From Ovis canadensis (taxonomy: Eukaryota > Chordata > Mammalia > Artiodactyla > Bovidae): a stretch of DNA of 64,000 nucleotides. The notes beneath the pieces were generated by a model. It did no database searches and was not told the DNA's origin. It was given only the letters and a program-made list of their open reading frames with translations. The DNA lies in the NCBI RefSeq assembly GCF_042477335.2, contig NC_091245.1, forward strand, positions 229,337,501 to 229,401,500. The letters are read 5' to 3'. The position numbers and the translations under genes were made by a program. This document shows positions 34,400 through 45,203 of the stretch, in pieces (the first letter of the stretch is position 1; each line of letters starts with the position of its first letter).

Positions 34400-35685
34400 T
34401 TTATTGTTAGCAAAGAATTAGAAACTACTTGACTTGCAAAGGATTTAGTATAGACAAAAAGAGATTGGACCAGGACCTGCCTTCCTGGGAGAGACGGTTC
34501 CCATGGGTAGACCTCACCCTGGGGAATGAAAAGGGTGAGCCACAATCTGGATATTCCAGTCCTGGAGTCCTGCACAGAGGATACAAGACCCTTGCCTGCT
34601 GGGAAATGCACTGAGACAGAGAGGTCTAGACTCACGACCACCTCAATTCCTGCAGCCACAACACCCAGACCTACAGTCTCAGTCTACTCCACACTACAAC
34701 CCTGAACTAGATCCGGGACAAACACAACAGAGAAAGGGATGCAACCCTCAGCTGCTTCTGAGCGGAACTGAGAACATAAGTCCTCCATGATCGCACAGGT
34801 CTCACTTCCTTTAGCAATCACCTCCTTTAGCGGCAGCACATACTCTCAAGGGCAATGGAACCTGATCAAACCTGACCCTCAGGGGTTCTAATCCAACAAC
34901 TAGGGAGCAGACCTCACCCTGTCAGGGTGACAACAGCCATGGAGCAGAGAGGAGGCCCCACACAACATCCAGTGCAGCCTCTGGACACCACAACACCAAC
35001 CACGTGCCCTGTCAAGGTGATATCAGCCAGCATACCCCGAGGAAAGGCATGACTGGTGTCTATACCAAAATCAGCCCTTACACCAGAAATACTGGGTACA
35101 CACAGCCTACACAGGGGCACTCCTTCATAATAACACCACTTCAAGACCACAGTAATAACTCTTCCTCCTAAACTCATAAAGACAGAACAAATTCAGTAAA
35201 ATGAAAAGGCAGAGGAACTACTCCCAACTGAAAGAACAAGAGAAATCCCCTGAAAGAATAAATAATGAAGCAGACCTCACCCAGTTAGAACCCAAAATTC
35301 AAAAAAAGTAGCAATAAATGTTAGTTAGAACCCAAATTCAAAAAAAGTAGCAATAAATGTGCTAACTAAATTGACAAAGATTATTGACAGAAATTTAGAT
35401 CATTGACCAAGGAGCTAGAAACTATAAAAATGAGCCAGTCGAAACCAGACAATTAAATTGCTGATACAGAAATTGATCTAGAATCAAAGAATAGCAGACT
35501 AAGTGACAAAGAAGAATGCATAAATGATTTGTAAGCTAGATAATGGATAATAGCTAGATAAAAGCTAGATAATCACCCCATCAGAACAGCAGACAAAAAG
35601 ACGAATTTTAAAATAGGAAAACAACATATGAGATCTATGAGATAATATAAAACATATGCTAGCCTATGTATAATAGGATCAAACT
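34400..35685 (+). mobile_element. L1 fragment: 5' UTR and start of ORF1
   Basis: The interval 34500-35200 reads like L1 5' UTR (tacacaggggcactccttc). The ORF1 start codon is at 35201 and opens with MKRQRNYSQLKEQEKSPER, typical of mammalian L1 ORF1p N-termini. The frame stops after about 37 codons. A 37-39 nt tandem duplication follows at 35284-35360. L1-like ORF1 sequence (aagaatgcataaatgattt) decays towards 35685, where another L1 inserts. Confidence 0.75.
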
Positions 35686-35751
35686 GGTCTCATCAAATAT
35701 TTTATTTTCCTTCAAGCTTCACTGAGACATAATTGACATATGACACTGTAT

Positions 35752-35967
35752 GAAAGTGAAAGTGAAGTCGCTCAGTCGTGTCTGACTCTTTGCGACTCCA
35801 TGAACTATAGCCTACCAGGCTCCTTAGTCCATGGGATTTTCCATGCAAGAGTACTGGATTGGGTTGCCATTTCCTTCTCCAGGGGATCTTCCCAGCCCAG
35901 GAATCGAACCTGGGTATCCCCACATTGTAGGTAGATGCTTTTACTGTCTGAGCCACCAGGGAAGTCC
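35752..35967 (-). mobile_element. Bov-tA SINE nested in the L1
   Basis: Antisense SINE with a GAAAGTGAAAGTGAA-type tail. The duplication atgacactgtat (35740-35751) / atgaccctgtat (35968-35979) matches at 11 of 12. Confidence 0.95.
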
Positions 35968-36787
35968 ATGACCCTGTATAAATCTAAGATTTATAGCATA
36001 ATGATTTGACTAACGGAAATCGTGAAATGATTATCACAATAAGTTTAGTGAATATCCATCATCTCATATAGACACAAAATTGAAGTAGAAAAAAATATTT
36101 TTCTTTTGTAATAGAACTCTTAAGATTTATACAGCAGTGGGTTCTTTTTTAACTGAATATAGTTCCCTGTGCTATAATAGGCCCTTGCTGTTTATCTATT
36201 TTATATATAGTACTTTTGTATCTGCTGATACCAAACTCATACTTTATCCCTTCCCCAACAGTTAATTATATTTATCATGTTGTGCATTAAATCCCTTATA
36301 ACTGGAACTTTGTATCTTTTGATTACCTTCATCCAGTTCCCCCACTTCTTGCCTCCAGTAACCACAAATATGAATGCTTTTAACATGACTTTGTGGTTTT
36401 TAAAGTACAACTTATCCAGAATGCTGTTAACTCCTGTTATACAACAAAATGATTTGGTATTTCTATTCATTTCAAAATAATCACAATAATTCTAGCTAGA
36501 CTGGGTAACCATTCAAAGATATTACATAGTTATTTACTACATTTGCCATACTGTAGATAGCCATACTTTTTTTAAAGTTGCTGATCTCTTAAATTCAAAT
36601 ACATTTTAACAACCCTGCATTTTTACTCCCCCCTACCACCACCACATTTACTGATTTTGACATCAAATTTCATTTTTGTTTGGGTATTCTTACTGCTGAT
36701 ACAGATTATTTTACTACTATTATCTTTTAACCTTCCTATTAGCTTTATACATGGCAGTTTTGTTACCTTTACTGTATATATTTGCCT

Positions 36788-36992
36788 GTGTGTGTGTGCT
36801 CAGTAGTATCTGACTCTTTGCGACCCCATGGACAGTAGCCCTCCAGCCTCCTCTGTCCATGGAATTTCCAGGCAAGAATACTGGAATGGGTTGCCATTTC
36901 CTTCTCCAGGAGATCTTCCCAACCCAGGGATCAAACCTGCGTCTCCTGCATTGCAGGTGGATTCTTCATCTGCTGAGCCATCAGGGAAGCCC
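36788..36992 (-). mobile_element. Bov-tA SINE nested in the L1
   Basis: Antisense SINE with a perfect 10-nt duplication atatttgcct at 36778-36787 and 36993-37002. Confidence 0.95.
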
Positions 36993-37196
36993 ATATTTGC
37001 CTTTACCAGTGGGACTTTTCCTTTTTTCATTGCATGTTTCTAGAAGCGGTCTTTTTTTTTTTTTTTTCTCTTCTTCTTCTTAGAAAGTCCCTTCAACATT
37101 TCTTGTAAAGCTGGTTTGGTGGTGCTGAACTCTTTTAGCTGTTGACTAAAACTAGACCTCTATCAAATCTGAATGAAAGTTGCTGGGTAGAGTATC

Positions 37197-37485
37197 TTGC
37201 TGCTGCTGCTGCTGCTAAGTCACTTCAGTCGTGTCCAATTCTGTGCAACCCTATAGATGGCAGCCCACCAGGCTCCCCCGTCCCTGGGATTCTCCAGGCA
37301 AGAACACTGGAGTGGATTGCCATCTCCTTCTCCAATGCATGAAAGTGAAAAGTGAAAGTAAAGTCGCTCAGTCGTGTCTGACTAGCGACCCCATGGACCC
37401 CATGGACCCCATGGAGGAGCCCACCAGGCTCCTCCGTCCATGGGATTTTCCAGGTAAGTGTTCTGGAGTGGGGTGCCATTGCCTT
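37197..37485 (-). mobile_element. BOV-A2 SINE with (CTG)n tail and a local minisatellite
   Basis: Antisense BOV-A2 dimer with five CTG units at its tail (37197-37215). The second unit contains a triplicated ccatggacc block at 37389-37418 that other copies have once. Confidence 0.93.
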
Positions 37486-37853
37486 AGTTGCAGGTTTTCC
37501 CCTTTTATCACCTTAAGTATATTGTGCCTGCAGATTGTCTGCCTATCAGCTGATTGCCTTATGGGAGTTCCCTTGTAGGTAACTTGCTTTTTCACTTGCT
37601 GCTTTTAACTTTCTCTATCTGTAACTTTTTCTGTTTTAATTACAGTGTTACTGGTGTGGTCTGTTTTGAGCCAATCTTGTTTGGGACAGAGAGTTCCTGG
37701 ACAGAGGGTTCCAGCTTGATGATCCATTCCTCTGTTATCATGTAATCTATTAATGAGTCCTTCTAATATGTTTTGCATTTCAGTGATTATATTCTTCATT
37801 TTCATTTGGTTCTCCTTTATATTTTCTAATTCTTTGTTTAAAATTTCTAACTT

Positions 37854-38134
37854 GGACTTACCTGGTGGTCCAGTGGTTAAGAATCCACCTGCCAATACAA
37901 AGGATATGGGTTCGATTTCAGTCTGGGAAGATTCCACATACTTCAGGGCAGCTAAGCGTGTGTGCCACAACCACTAAGCCTGCTGTCTAGAGCCCACATG
38001 CCTAGAGCCTGTACTCTGCAACAAGAGAAGCCCCCGAAATGAGAAGCCCTTGAACCACAACTAGGGAAAGTCCACGTGCAGCAATCAAGACCCCAGCACA
38101 GCCAAAAATTAATAAATTTTAAAAAATATTAAAT
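37854..38134 (+). mobile_element. Long CHR-type SINE nested in the L1
   Basis: Sense copy with head cttacctggtggtccagtgg, a 150-nt body and an A-rich tail (aataaattttaaaaaatatt). The duplication aaaatttctaactt (37840-37853) / aaaacttctaactt (38135-38148) matches at 13 of 14. Confidence 0.93.
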
Positions 38135-38607
38135 AAAACTTCTAACTTCTCACTCAGTTCATTGAGTCTTCTCCCAAGTTCTTTGAACATCTTTGCGATC
38201 ATGACCTTAAACTCTCTCTATAAGGTTGACTGCTGATGTCTACTTCACTTATTTCTTCTACGGTTTTATCTTGTTCCTTCATTTGGAAAATCCTTCTGTG
38301 TAGCCACATTTTGTCTAAGTTGCTGTTTTTATCTCTATTTATCTAGTAGATTGGTTACATTTCCTGACCTGGGAGAAGTAGCCTTTTGTAGATGTCCTAT
38401 GCATCCCAGCAGTACACCTCCCTTTGGTCACCAGAACTATATGTTCTATGGGTGCCCCCTATTTGGGTTGCATGGGTCCTTCTGTCGTGGTGGGCTGACT
38501 CTTGTGGGTGGTCTGGTGAGCATGCCTGGCCCTCAGTCTGGTTTGTTGCCAGGCCCTGCCTTGTGTGGAGACTGCCAGCCACTGATTGGCAAGGCTGGGT
38601 CTGGGAG

Positions 38608-38722
38608 TTCCCTGGCAGTGTTGGTTAGGACTAGTTAGGACTCACTGCTTTCACTGCCAGAGCCCAAGTTCAATCCTTGATCAGGAAACTAAGATCCCAC
38701 AAACTACACAGCATGGCCAAGA
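38608..38722 (+). mobile_element. Short CHR-type SINE nested in the L1 5' UTR
   Basis: Reads agttccctggcagtgttgg through aaactaagatcccacaaac to agcatggccaagaacaaag. The first part contains a small tandem duplication (ggttaggactagttaggact). Confidence 0.82.
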
Positions 38723-39824
38723 ACAAAGAACAAAAACAACAAAAGTAACTGCAAACAACAACAGAAACAAAGATGCTGGTGGCAGGCCCAAGGAGGACCC
38801 TGACCCACTGGTGGTGGAGCTGGCTTCTGGAGCAGGTAGTTGTGGAGCTGGGCTCCCAGATCTAGTGATGGCCAGCTGGTAGGTGGGACCGGTTCCTGAC
38901 ACAGCTGACTATAGGGCTGGGCATATCCCAAAGCTGGTGTTGGCCTGGTGGTGACTAGGGCTGGACCTTACATGGGGCTGGAGTCCAGGAGGTCTTGGGT
39001 TTAGTGCTGGCTTACTGGTGAGCAAAGACAGGTTCCCAGGTCTGTAGCTGCAGGACCCAGAGCTAATGCTGGTCTGCTCATGGTTTGGCTGGATGCTGGT
39101 TTAGAAAGCTGCTAGGCTGTGGTGGTTCTGTGGCTGCAGCCTGTCCACTGGGGGTGGAGTCAGACCCCAGGGTTTCTGGCTGCAGGACCCTAGGGCTCCA
39201 AGGGTTAGTGCCAATGTGTTGATATGTATGGCAGGTCCTGGGCTCTCAAGTGGACTGGTCTGTGTCCTGGGGTGGCTAAGAGCTCAGGTAGTCTTAAGGT
39301 AGCAAACCTGCTGGTGGGTGGGACTATGTCTCCACCTGGCTGCTTGCTTAGCATGAGGCATCCTAGTACTGGTGGGCAGACCCAGGTCCCCAGGCTTATA
39401 AGCTAGAGGGTGGATTCTAAGATTGTGCTTGCCAAAATCATCGTCCATGTGGTAGAATGAACATCTAAAAATATTAACAGCTGCCAGCAGCATCTATGTC
39501 CCCACAGTGAGCTCCAGTTTCCTCTTGCCTCTCTGGAGACTTTCCAAGATCAGCAGGCAAGTCTGACTCAAGCTCCTTTCAAACTACTGTGGAAGCCCTG
39601 GGGCCCCCTGAGATTTTGTGTGTTCCTTTTAAGAGTGGAATTCCCATTTCCCACAGCCCTGTGGGCCTCCTGAAAGTAAATCCTATTGGCCTTCAAAACC
39701 AAATGTTCTGGGGGCTTGTCTTCCAGGTGCAGGACCCCAGGACTGGGGAGCTGGGTGGGGTCTCAGACCACTTGTTCTTTGGGGAGGACCTCTGTGATTG
39801 TAATTATTTTCTCCTTTGTGAGTC

Positions 39825-40048
39825 ACTCCTTGATGGCTCAGTAGGTACAGAACCCGCCTGCCAATGCAGGAGACACAGGAGACATGGATTCCATCCCTGG
39901 GTGGGGAAGACCCTTAGAGGAGGAAACGGCAACCTATTCCAGTATTCTTGCTGGAAAATTCCATGGACAGAAGATCTGGCAGGCTACAGTGCATGGGGCC
40001 ACAAAGAGTTCCACACGACTGAGCATGTGGTGTACACACACACACACC
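39825..40048 (+). mobile_element. Bov-tA SINE nested near the L1 5' end
   Basis: Sense Bov-tA (ctccttgatggctcagtagg to cgactgagcatgtgg) followed by a short CA run. Confidence 0.92.
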
Positions 40049-40261
40049 TCCCAGGGATATGAGTCTTAATTGTACCATGCCTCTGCCCCTTCTTCCCATC
40101 TCATTGTGGTTCCTTCTTCATATCTTTTGACTGTAGGCAGTTTTTCCTGCTAGCCTTCCAGTTTACATAGTTGTGACTTTGGTGTGCCCCTGGCAGAAGG
40201 TGAGCGTAGGGCCTTCCTACTGCGCCATCTTGGCCCCACCTCCGGTCTTATCAAATCTTTT

Positions 40262-40455
40262 GTATCCAAGTTGGACAAGATACAGACCCTGTCATGGGTT
40301 TATCACCTGGGTGAGATAAGGGCCAGAGCCCCCATTTTCTACCAACGGTCTTTGCTCTGATTTTTAGGGACCCTTTCACAGAGGAATACTTCTTTAACAA
40401 GAGTCAGGGGGGTAAAGAGACTAAGTCATTGATGGGAAACTGTCATTTCTCCTGC
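40262..40455. other. Short unassigned interval
   Basis: No gene or repeat is identified between the L1 flank and the SINE pair. Confidence 0.35.
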
Positions 40456-40468
40456 TGTGCCACTTCCT

Positions 40469-40671
40469 GCACGCCCAGTCACTTAGTGGTGTCTGACTCT
40501 TTTATGACCCCTATAGCCTGCCAGGTTCCTCTGTCCATGGAATTCTCCAGGCAAGGACACTGGAGTAGGTTGCCATTTCCTTCTCCAGGGGATCTTCCCA
40601 ACCCAGGGATCAAACCAGTGTCTCTTGCATTGGCAGATGCAGACTTTACCACTGAGCCACCTGGGAAGCCC
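40469..40671 (-). mobile_element. Bov-tA SINE, left half of an inverted pair
   Basis: Antisense SINE. The duplication tgtgccacttcct (40456-40468) / tgagccacttcct (40672-40684) matches at 12 of 13. Confidence 0.95.
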
Positions 40672-40714
40672 TGAGCCACTTCCTAACATATCTGAATTCA
40701 GAATATCCTGTTTC

Positions 40715-40924
40715 TAATGGTGGCTCAGATGGTAAAGCATCTGCCGACAATGCGGGAGACCAGGTTCAATCTCTGGGTTGGGAGATCCTCTGGAGAAGGA
40801 AATGGCAACCCACTCCAGTACTCTTGCCTGGAAAATCCTAGGATGCAGGAGCATGGTAGGCTTCAGTCCACAGGGTCGCAAAGAGTTGGACACGACTGAG
40901 CGACTTCACTTCACTTCACTTCAG
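40715..40924 (+). mobile_element. Bov-tA SINE, right half of an inverted pair
   Basis: Sense SINE from taatggtggctcagatgg to a (cactt)n-like tail (gcgacttcacttcacttcac). Its head faces the preceding SINE head across about 44 nt. Confidence 0.93.
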
Positions 40925-40925
40925 T

Positions 40926-41283
40926 GTTTCTCTCTCAACCGAAAAACGTTAGACAGCAAATGACACCTGTGTATTTATGGTGCCTTGATTAATGAAAGCT
41001 TCTCCAGTATGAATGGCAAAGATTGATTGTTGTTCAGTCTTCCTGGGATTTTACACCCTGATAAATGAACCAGAGTAAGATCCATGATCTGGGAAAAGTA
41101 CATGTGCGATAAGTTAGAGTCTATTGTAAGAGAGAAGATGGGGAAGCAGAGACTCAAGAGTCCTCAAACTGAAACACGTCTCAGAGGGATCAGTTGTAAG
41201 AAGATGAGAATCTGGACACTGATTCCATCAAAACTTTCCATGCTGAAGTACCCCTTGGAATGTTTTTATGTATCTCTAAATTT
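40926..41283. other. Unassigned DNA
   Basis: No gene or repeat family recognised. Confidence 0.35.
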
Positions 41284-43330
41284 ACTGGAGTAACAGACAA
41301 ATTTGGCCTCGGAGTACAGAATAAAGCAGGGCAAAGTCTAACAGAGTTCTGCCAAGAGAATGCACTGGTCATAACAAACACCCTCTTCCAACAACACAAG
41401 AGAACAAGCTACACATGGACATCACCAGATGGTCAACACCGAAATCAGATTAATTGTATCCTTTGCAGCCAAAGATGGAGAAGCTTTATAAAGTCAGCAA
41501 AAACAAGACCAAGAGCTGGCTGTGGCTCAGATCATGAACTCCTTATTGCCAAATTCAGACTTAAATTGAAGAAAGTGGGGGAAACCACTAGATCATTCAG
41601 GTATGACATAAATCAAATCCCTTATGACTATACAGTGGAAGTAAGAAATAGATTTAAGGGACTAGATCTGATAGGTAGAGTGCCTGATGGGAGCTTCATG
41701 ACATTGTACAGGAGATGGGGAGCAAGACCATCCCCAAGAAATGGAAATGCAAAAAAGCAAAATGGCTGTCTGAGGAGGCCTTACAAAGAGCTGTGAAAAG
41801 AAGAGAAGCAAAAAGCAAAGGAGAAAAGGGAAGATATACCCATTTGAATGCAGAGTTCCAAAGAATAGCAAGAAAAGATAAGAAAGCCTTCCTCAGCGAA
41901 CAATGCAAAGAAATCCAGGAAAACAATAGAAAAGGAAAGACTAGAGATCTTGTCATTAAAATTAAAGATACCAAGGGAATATTTCATGCAAAGATAGGCA
42001 AAATAAAGGACAGAAATGGTAGGGACCTAACAGAAGCAGAAGATATTAAGAAGAGGCGGCAAGAATACACAGAAGAACTGTACAAAAAAGATTTTCACGA
42101 CACAGATAATCACGAAAGTATGATCACTCACATTCACACTCACACTCACCCTCATCTAGAGCAGGACATCCTGGAATGTGAAGTCAGGTTGGCCTTAGAA
42201 AGCATCACTATGAACAAAGCTAGTGGAGGTGATGGAATTCTAGCTGAGCTATTTCAAATTCTAAAAGATGATGCTGTGAAAGTGCTATACTCAACATGTC
42301 AACAAATTTGGAAAACTCAGCAGTGGCCACAGGACTGGAAAAGGTCAGTTTTCATTCCAATCCCAAAGAAAGGCAATACCAAAGAATGCTCAAACTACTG
42401 CACAATTGCACTCATCTCACATGTTAGTAAAGTAATAATGCTCAAAATTCTCCAAGCCAGGCTTCAGCAATACGTGAACCGTGAAATTCCTGATGTTCAA
42501 GCTGCTTTTAGAAAAGACAGAGGAACCAGATATCAAGTTGCCAACATACACTGGATCATGGAAAAAGCAAGAGAGTTCCAGAAAAACATCTATTTCTGCT
42601 TTATTGACATTGCCAAAGCCTTTAACTGTGTGGATCACAATAAACTGTGGAAAATTCTGAAAGAGAAGGGAATACTAGACCACCGGCCCTGCCTCTTGAG
42701 ATACCTGTATGCAAGTCAGGAACAGTTAGAACTGGACATGGAACAACAGACTGGTTCCAAATAGGAAAAGGAGTGTGTCAAGGCTGTATATTGTCACCCT
42801 GCTTATTTATCTGATATGCAGAGTACATTATGAGAAATGCTGGGCTGGATGAAGCACACGCTGGAATCAAGATTGCCAGGAGAAATATCAATAACCTCAG
42901 ATATGCAGATGACACCACCCTTATGGCAGAAAGTGAAGAACTAAAGAGCCTCTTGATGAAAGTGAAAGAGGAGAGTGAAAATGTTGGCTTAAAGCTCAAC
43001 ATTCAGAAAGCGAAGATCATGGCATCCAGTCCCATCACTTCATGGCAAATAGATGTGGAAACAGTCGAAACAGTGGCTGACTTTATTTTGGGGAGCTCCA
43101 AAATCACTGCAGATGGTGATTGCAGCTGTGAAATTAAAAGACGCTTGCTCCTTGGAAGGAAACTTATGACCGACCTAGACAGCATGTTAAAAAACAGAAA
43201 CATTACTTTGTCAACAAAGATTTATCTAGTCAAGGCTATGGTTTTTCCAGTAGTCATGTATGGATGTGAGAGTTGGAATATAGAGAAAGCTGAGCACCAA
43301 AGTATTGATGCTTTTGAACTGTGGTGTTGA
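41284..43330 (+). mobile_element. BovB LINE copy 6, truncated at both ends
   Basis: Starts at ctggagtaac in the endonuclease C-terminal part and runs through RT. It stops at gaactgtggtgttg, so the final 350-400 nt of BovB are missing. It is coded in three frames: 41260-41796, 41715-42764 and 42830-43330. A 10-nt deletion near 41690 and a 4-nt deletion near 42722 separate them, plus a TGA near 42811. RT motifs are CFIDIAKAFNCVDH (changed from the usual DYAKAFDC) and RYADDTTLMAESEELKSLL, which is missing one Glu. An in-frame HTHTHPH insertion from a CACTCA-like expansion lies at 42125-42153. Confidence 0.93.
42125..42153. repeat. CACTCA-type microsatellite inside the BovB RT frame
   Basis: Reads cattcacactcacactcacc. 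It replaces the single actcatctagagc context of other BovB copies and preserves frame. Confidence 0.85.
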
Positions 43331-44266
43331 CAGAATGGGTGGAGTAAGCATGCTGTAGAAAATCCCTGACTTGCAGCTATATAATCTTATGCCATTGGTC
43401 AGTACAGGGACAGAAGTTTGCATCATCTCCCACTGGAAAGGTGTGGTGCAGTTGTGTGTGGGAGAGATGTACCATGCAGTGATAGGAAGGCTTCACATGT
43501 ATGAAACGGGCAGGTGGCATAATGGAGTGGACAGTTTTTGGAGGACTGTTCAGCTCACAACCCTTTGTTTCTTTGCAACCTCCCGCTGGTACACAGGGTT
43601 GGGCAGCCATGTCTGTAATACATGAATCTGTCTGCCTAAGAATAGATACTTGATATGGAGATTGATACTTAACCTAAGCTAAACCAATCAGATTTTCTGA
43701 GGAATTTGAAATTGTGGACTAAAAGTCACCCAGAATATGAATTTTAGAGCTGAGTTACTTTAATGGCAGAATTCTAGAAAGAAGAACTCCTATTCTTTGA
43801 AGTTTCCCGATTTCTGACATTCCAGAGGTTTTTAATAGTGCTTTATATTTCATGCAATTTTATAGCATCATCATAGTACCATTTTTTAAATTTGGTAATA
43901 CTACATAAATAAGTAGGTCAATGAAACAGAATGAAATCCAGAAATAGACCAACATACATTGAATTTAATGAGAATATGACAGTGTCAATATGAGACTATT
44001 ATAAGTAGTACTCAAAACTTAGTGGAGAAAGGAATTGTTTGACAGGTGGAGTTGAGAGACTCTCATTTCTTTTCCCAAAATATACTTAAGATAGTATTTT
44101 TTATTCCAAATATCTCAATGAAAAAAATCACATAAGGTATAGAAAGAGGATTTTCCTGGCCTGTTTTCTTCAAAGATTTCATTCAAGTCTTTCCTGGGAA
44201 TGTACAACTTTGGGAGCTGAGTTTATACTGAGTGTGGATTTGGGGCCTAGAATTATTTTAAGGATT
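43331..44266. other. Unassigned DNA
   Basis: No gene is supported. 43640-43715 resembles 18118-18200 and is an old dispersed repeat. Confidence 0.35.
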
Positions 44267-44346
44267 GAAGTTCATAAGCTATTGCTTTGAAAAATTTTAA
44301 AAAATTTTGGCTATGCCAAAACTTAGTAGATGGCTGGTCTCCTAGC
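44267..44346. repeat. Left arm of an 80-nt inverted repeat
   Basis: Begins gaagttcataagctattgc and ends ggctggtctcctagc. It is the reverse complement of 44686-44765 with only two mismatches, at 44279 and 44281. There is no flanking duplication, so this arm is the likely template. Confidence 0.95.
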
Positions 44347-44685
44347 AAGAACCACAGCCAAAAACTTTACCCAGACATAATTTTCAATGTATATGCCTAT
44401 CATTTATTTAACTGGCCTCTCCATTCTGCATCCCTCCCATCCACAGCTAGCTTCACCCCATCTGGAAGATAACGATCAATCTGAACTTCTCTAATCAGTT
44501 TGCTCCTGTTTTCTAGCTGAAGATTCTGAGGAAAATGGAAGGAATAGGCATTGAGGTACAGTCTTCAGTAAGGCTTCTGTTTTACAACCACCAAATAAAC
44601 AGCTCTAGTGTGGGACACAGGAGTTAGCTTTTTCAAGCTCCAATCCAGAGTAGTCAGGACTTTTCACTGCAGGGTGCAACAGAAA
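44347..44685. other. 339-nt spacer between inverted-repeat arms
   Basis: Unique-looking sequence with no recognised repeat or gene. The ends do not extend the arm homology. Confidence 0.6.
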
Positions 44686-44765
44686 GCTAGGAGACCAGCC
44701 ATCTACTAAGTTTTGGCATAGCCAAAATTTTTTAAAATTTTTCAAAGCAACAACTTATGAACTTC
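44686..44765. repeat. Right arm of the inverted repeat, flanked by an 11-nt duplication
   Basis: A 78/80 inverted match to 44267-44346. It is bracketed by caacagaaagc at 44677-44687 and 44765-44775, so about 77 nt appear to have been inserted here with a target duplication. Confidence 0.95.
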
Positions 44766-44775
44766 AACAGAAAGC

Positions 44776-45190
44776 AGTGCCCTATATATCCAGGCTGAAC
44801 CATACTCAGGTTTGATTATTATTAAAGGGGAAGGGGTCAATGTTACTTTATAAGAGGTGTTGTGTTCTTCCAGGTACAAACTGTTTACCTATCTTTTCCT
44901 GAAGCTAACAGCCATAGGCACTCAAAACTTACATTCATAATAATTCATTAGAGATTGTGAAATACTGCTCATATTCTGTTTCTTCTTCTTCTGTTATCTG
45001 ATGGACTGCTTCCATAAAAAGAAACTTAACATCATCTACTATTTGGTTACCTAGTGTTACAGTTTATACAGGAAAGGCAGGCTAAATGCTTGATTGTTTT
45101 CTTTTATTTACCAGTTTTCAAAATAAAGAGATGGTTTCTAAGCATCCTCCAATGATGACCAAATGACCAAGTAGTTTTCTGTATCCAAAT
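44776..45190. other. Unassigned DNA
   Basis: No gene or repeat recognised up to the TANK retrocopy. Confidence 0.35.
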
Positions 45191-45203
45191 GAAATCATGG
45201 TTT

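Larger units (their letters stand above)
35704..40243 (-). mobile_element. L1 with both ends but no recognisable ORF2 (half-L1-like)
   Basis: The 5' end lies at 40243; on the minus strand ggaggtggggccaagatggc is the classical L1 start. A GC-rich 5' UTR follows down to about 38390. A segment related to the ORF1 C-terminus lies at 37190-37050 (plus-strand complement tgctgggtagagtatc). An L1 3' UTR-like part lies at 36480-35980. The duplication ggtctcatcaaatatttt (35686-35703) / ggtcttatcaaatctttt (40244-40261) matches at 16 of 18 positions, so this is a single insertion. No ORF2 endonuclease or RT sequence is seen. After removing six nested SINEs about 3.2 kb remains. This resembles HAL1 (half-L1) elements; an internally deleted or spliced L1 is the alternative. 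Confidence 0.65.
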
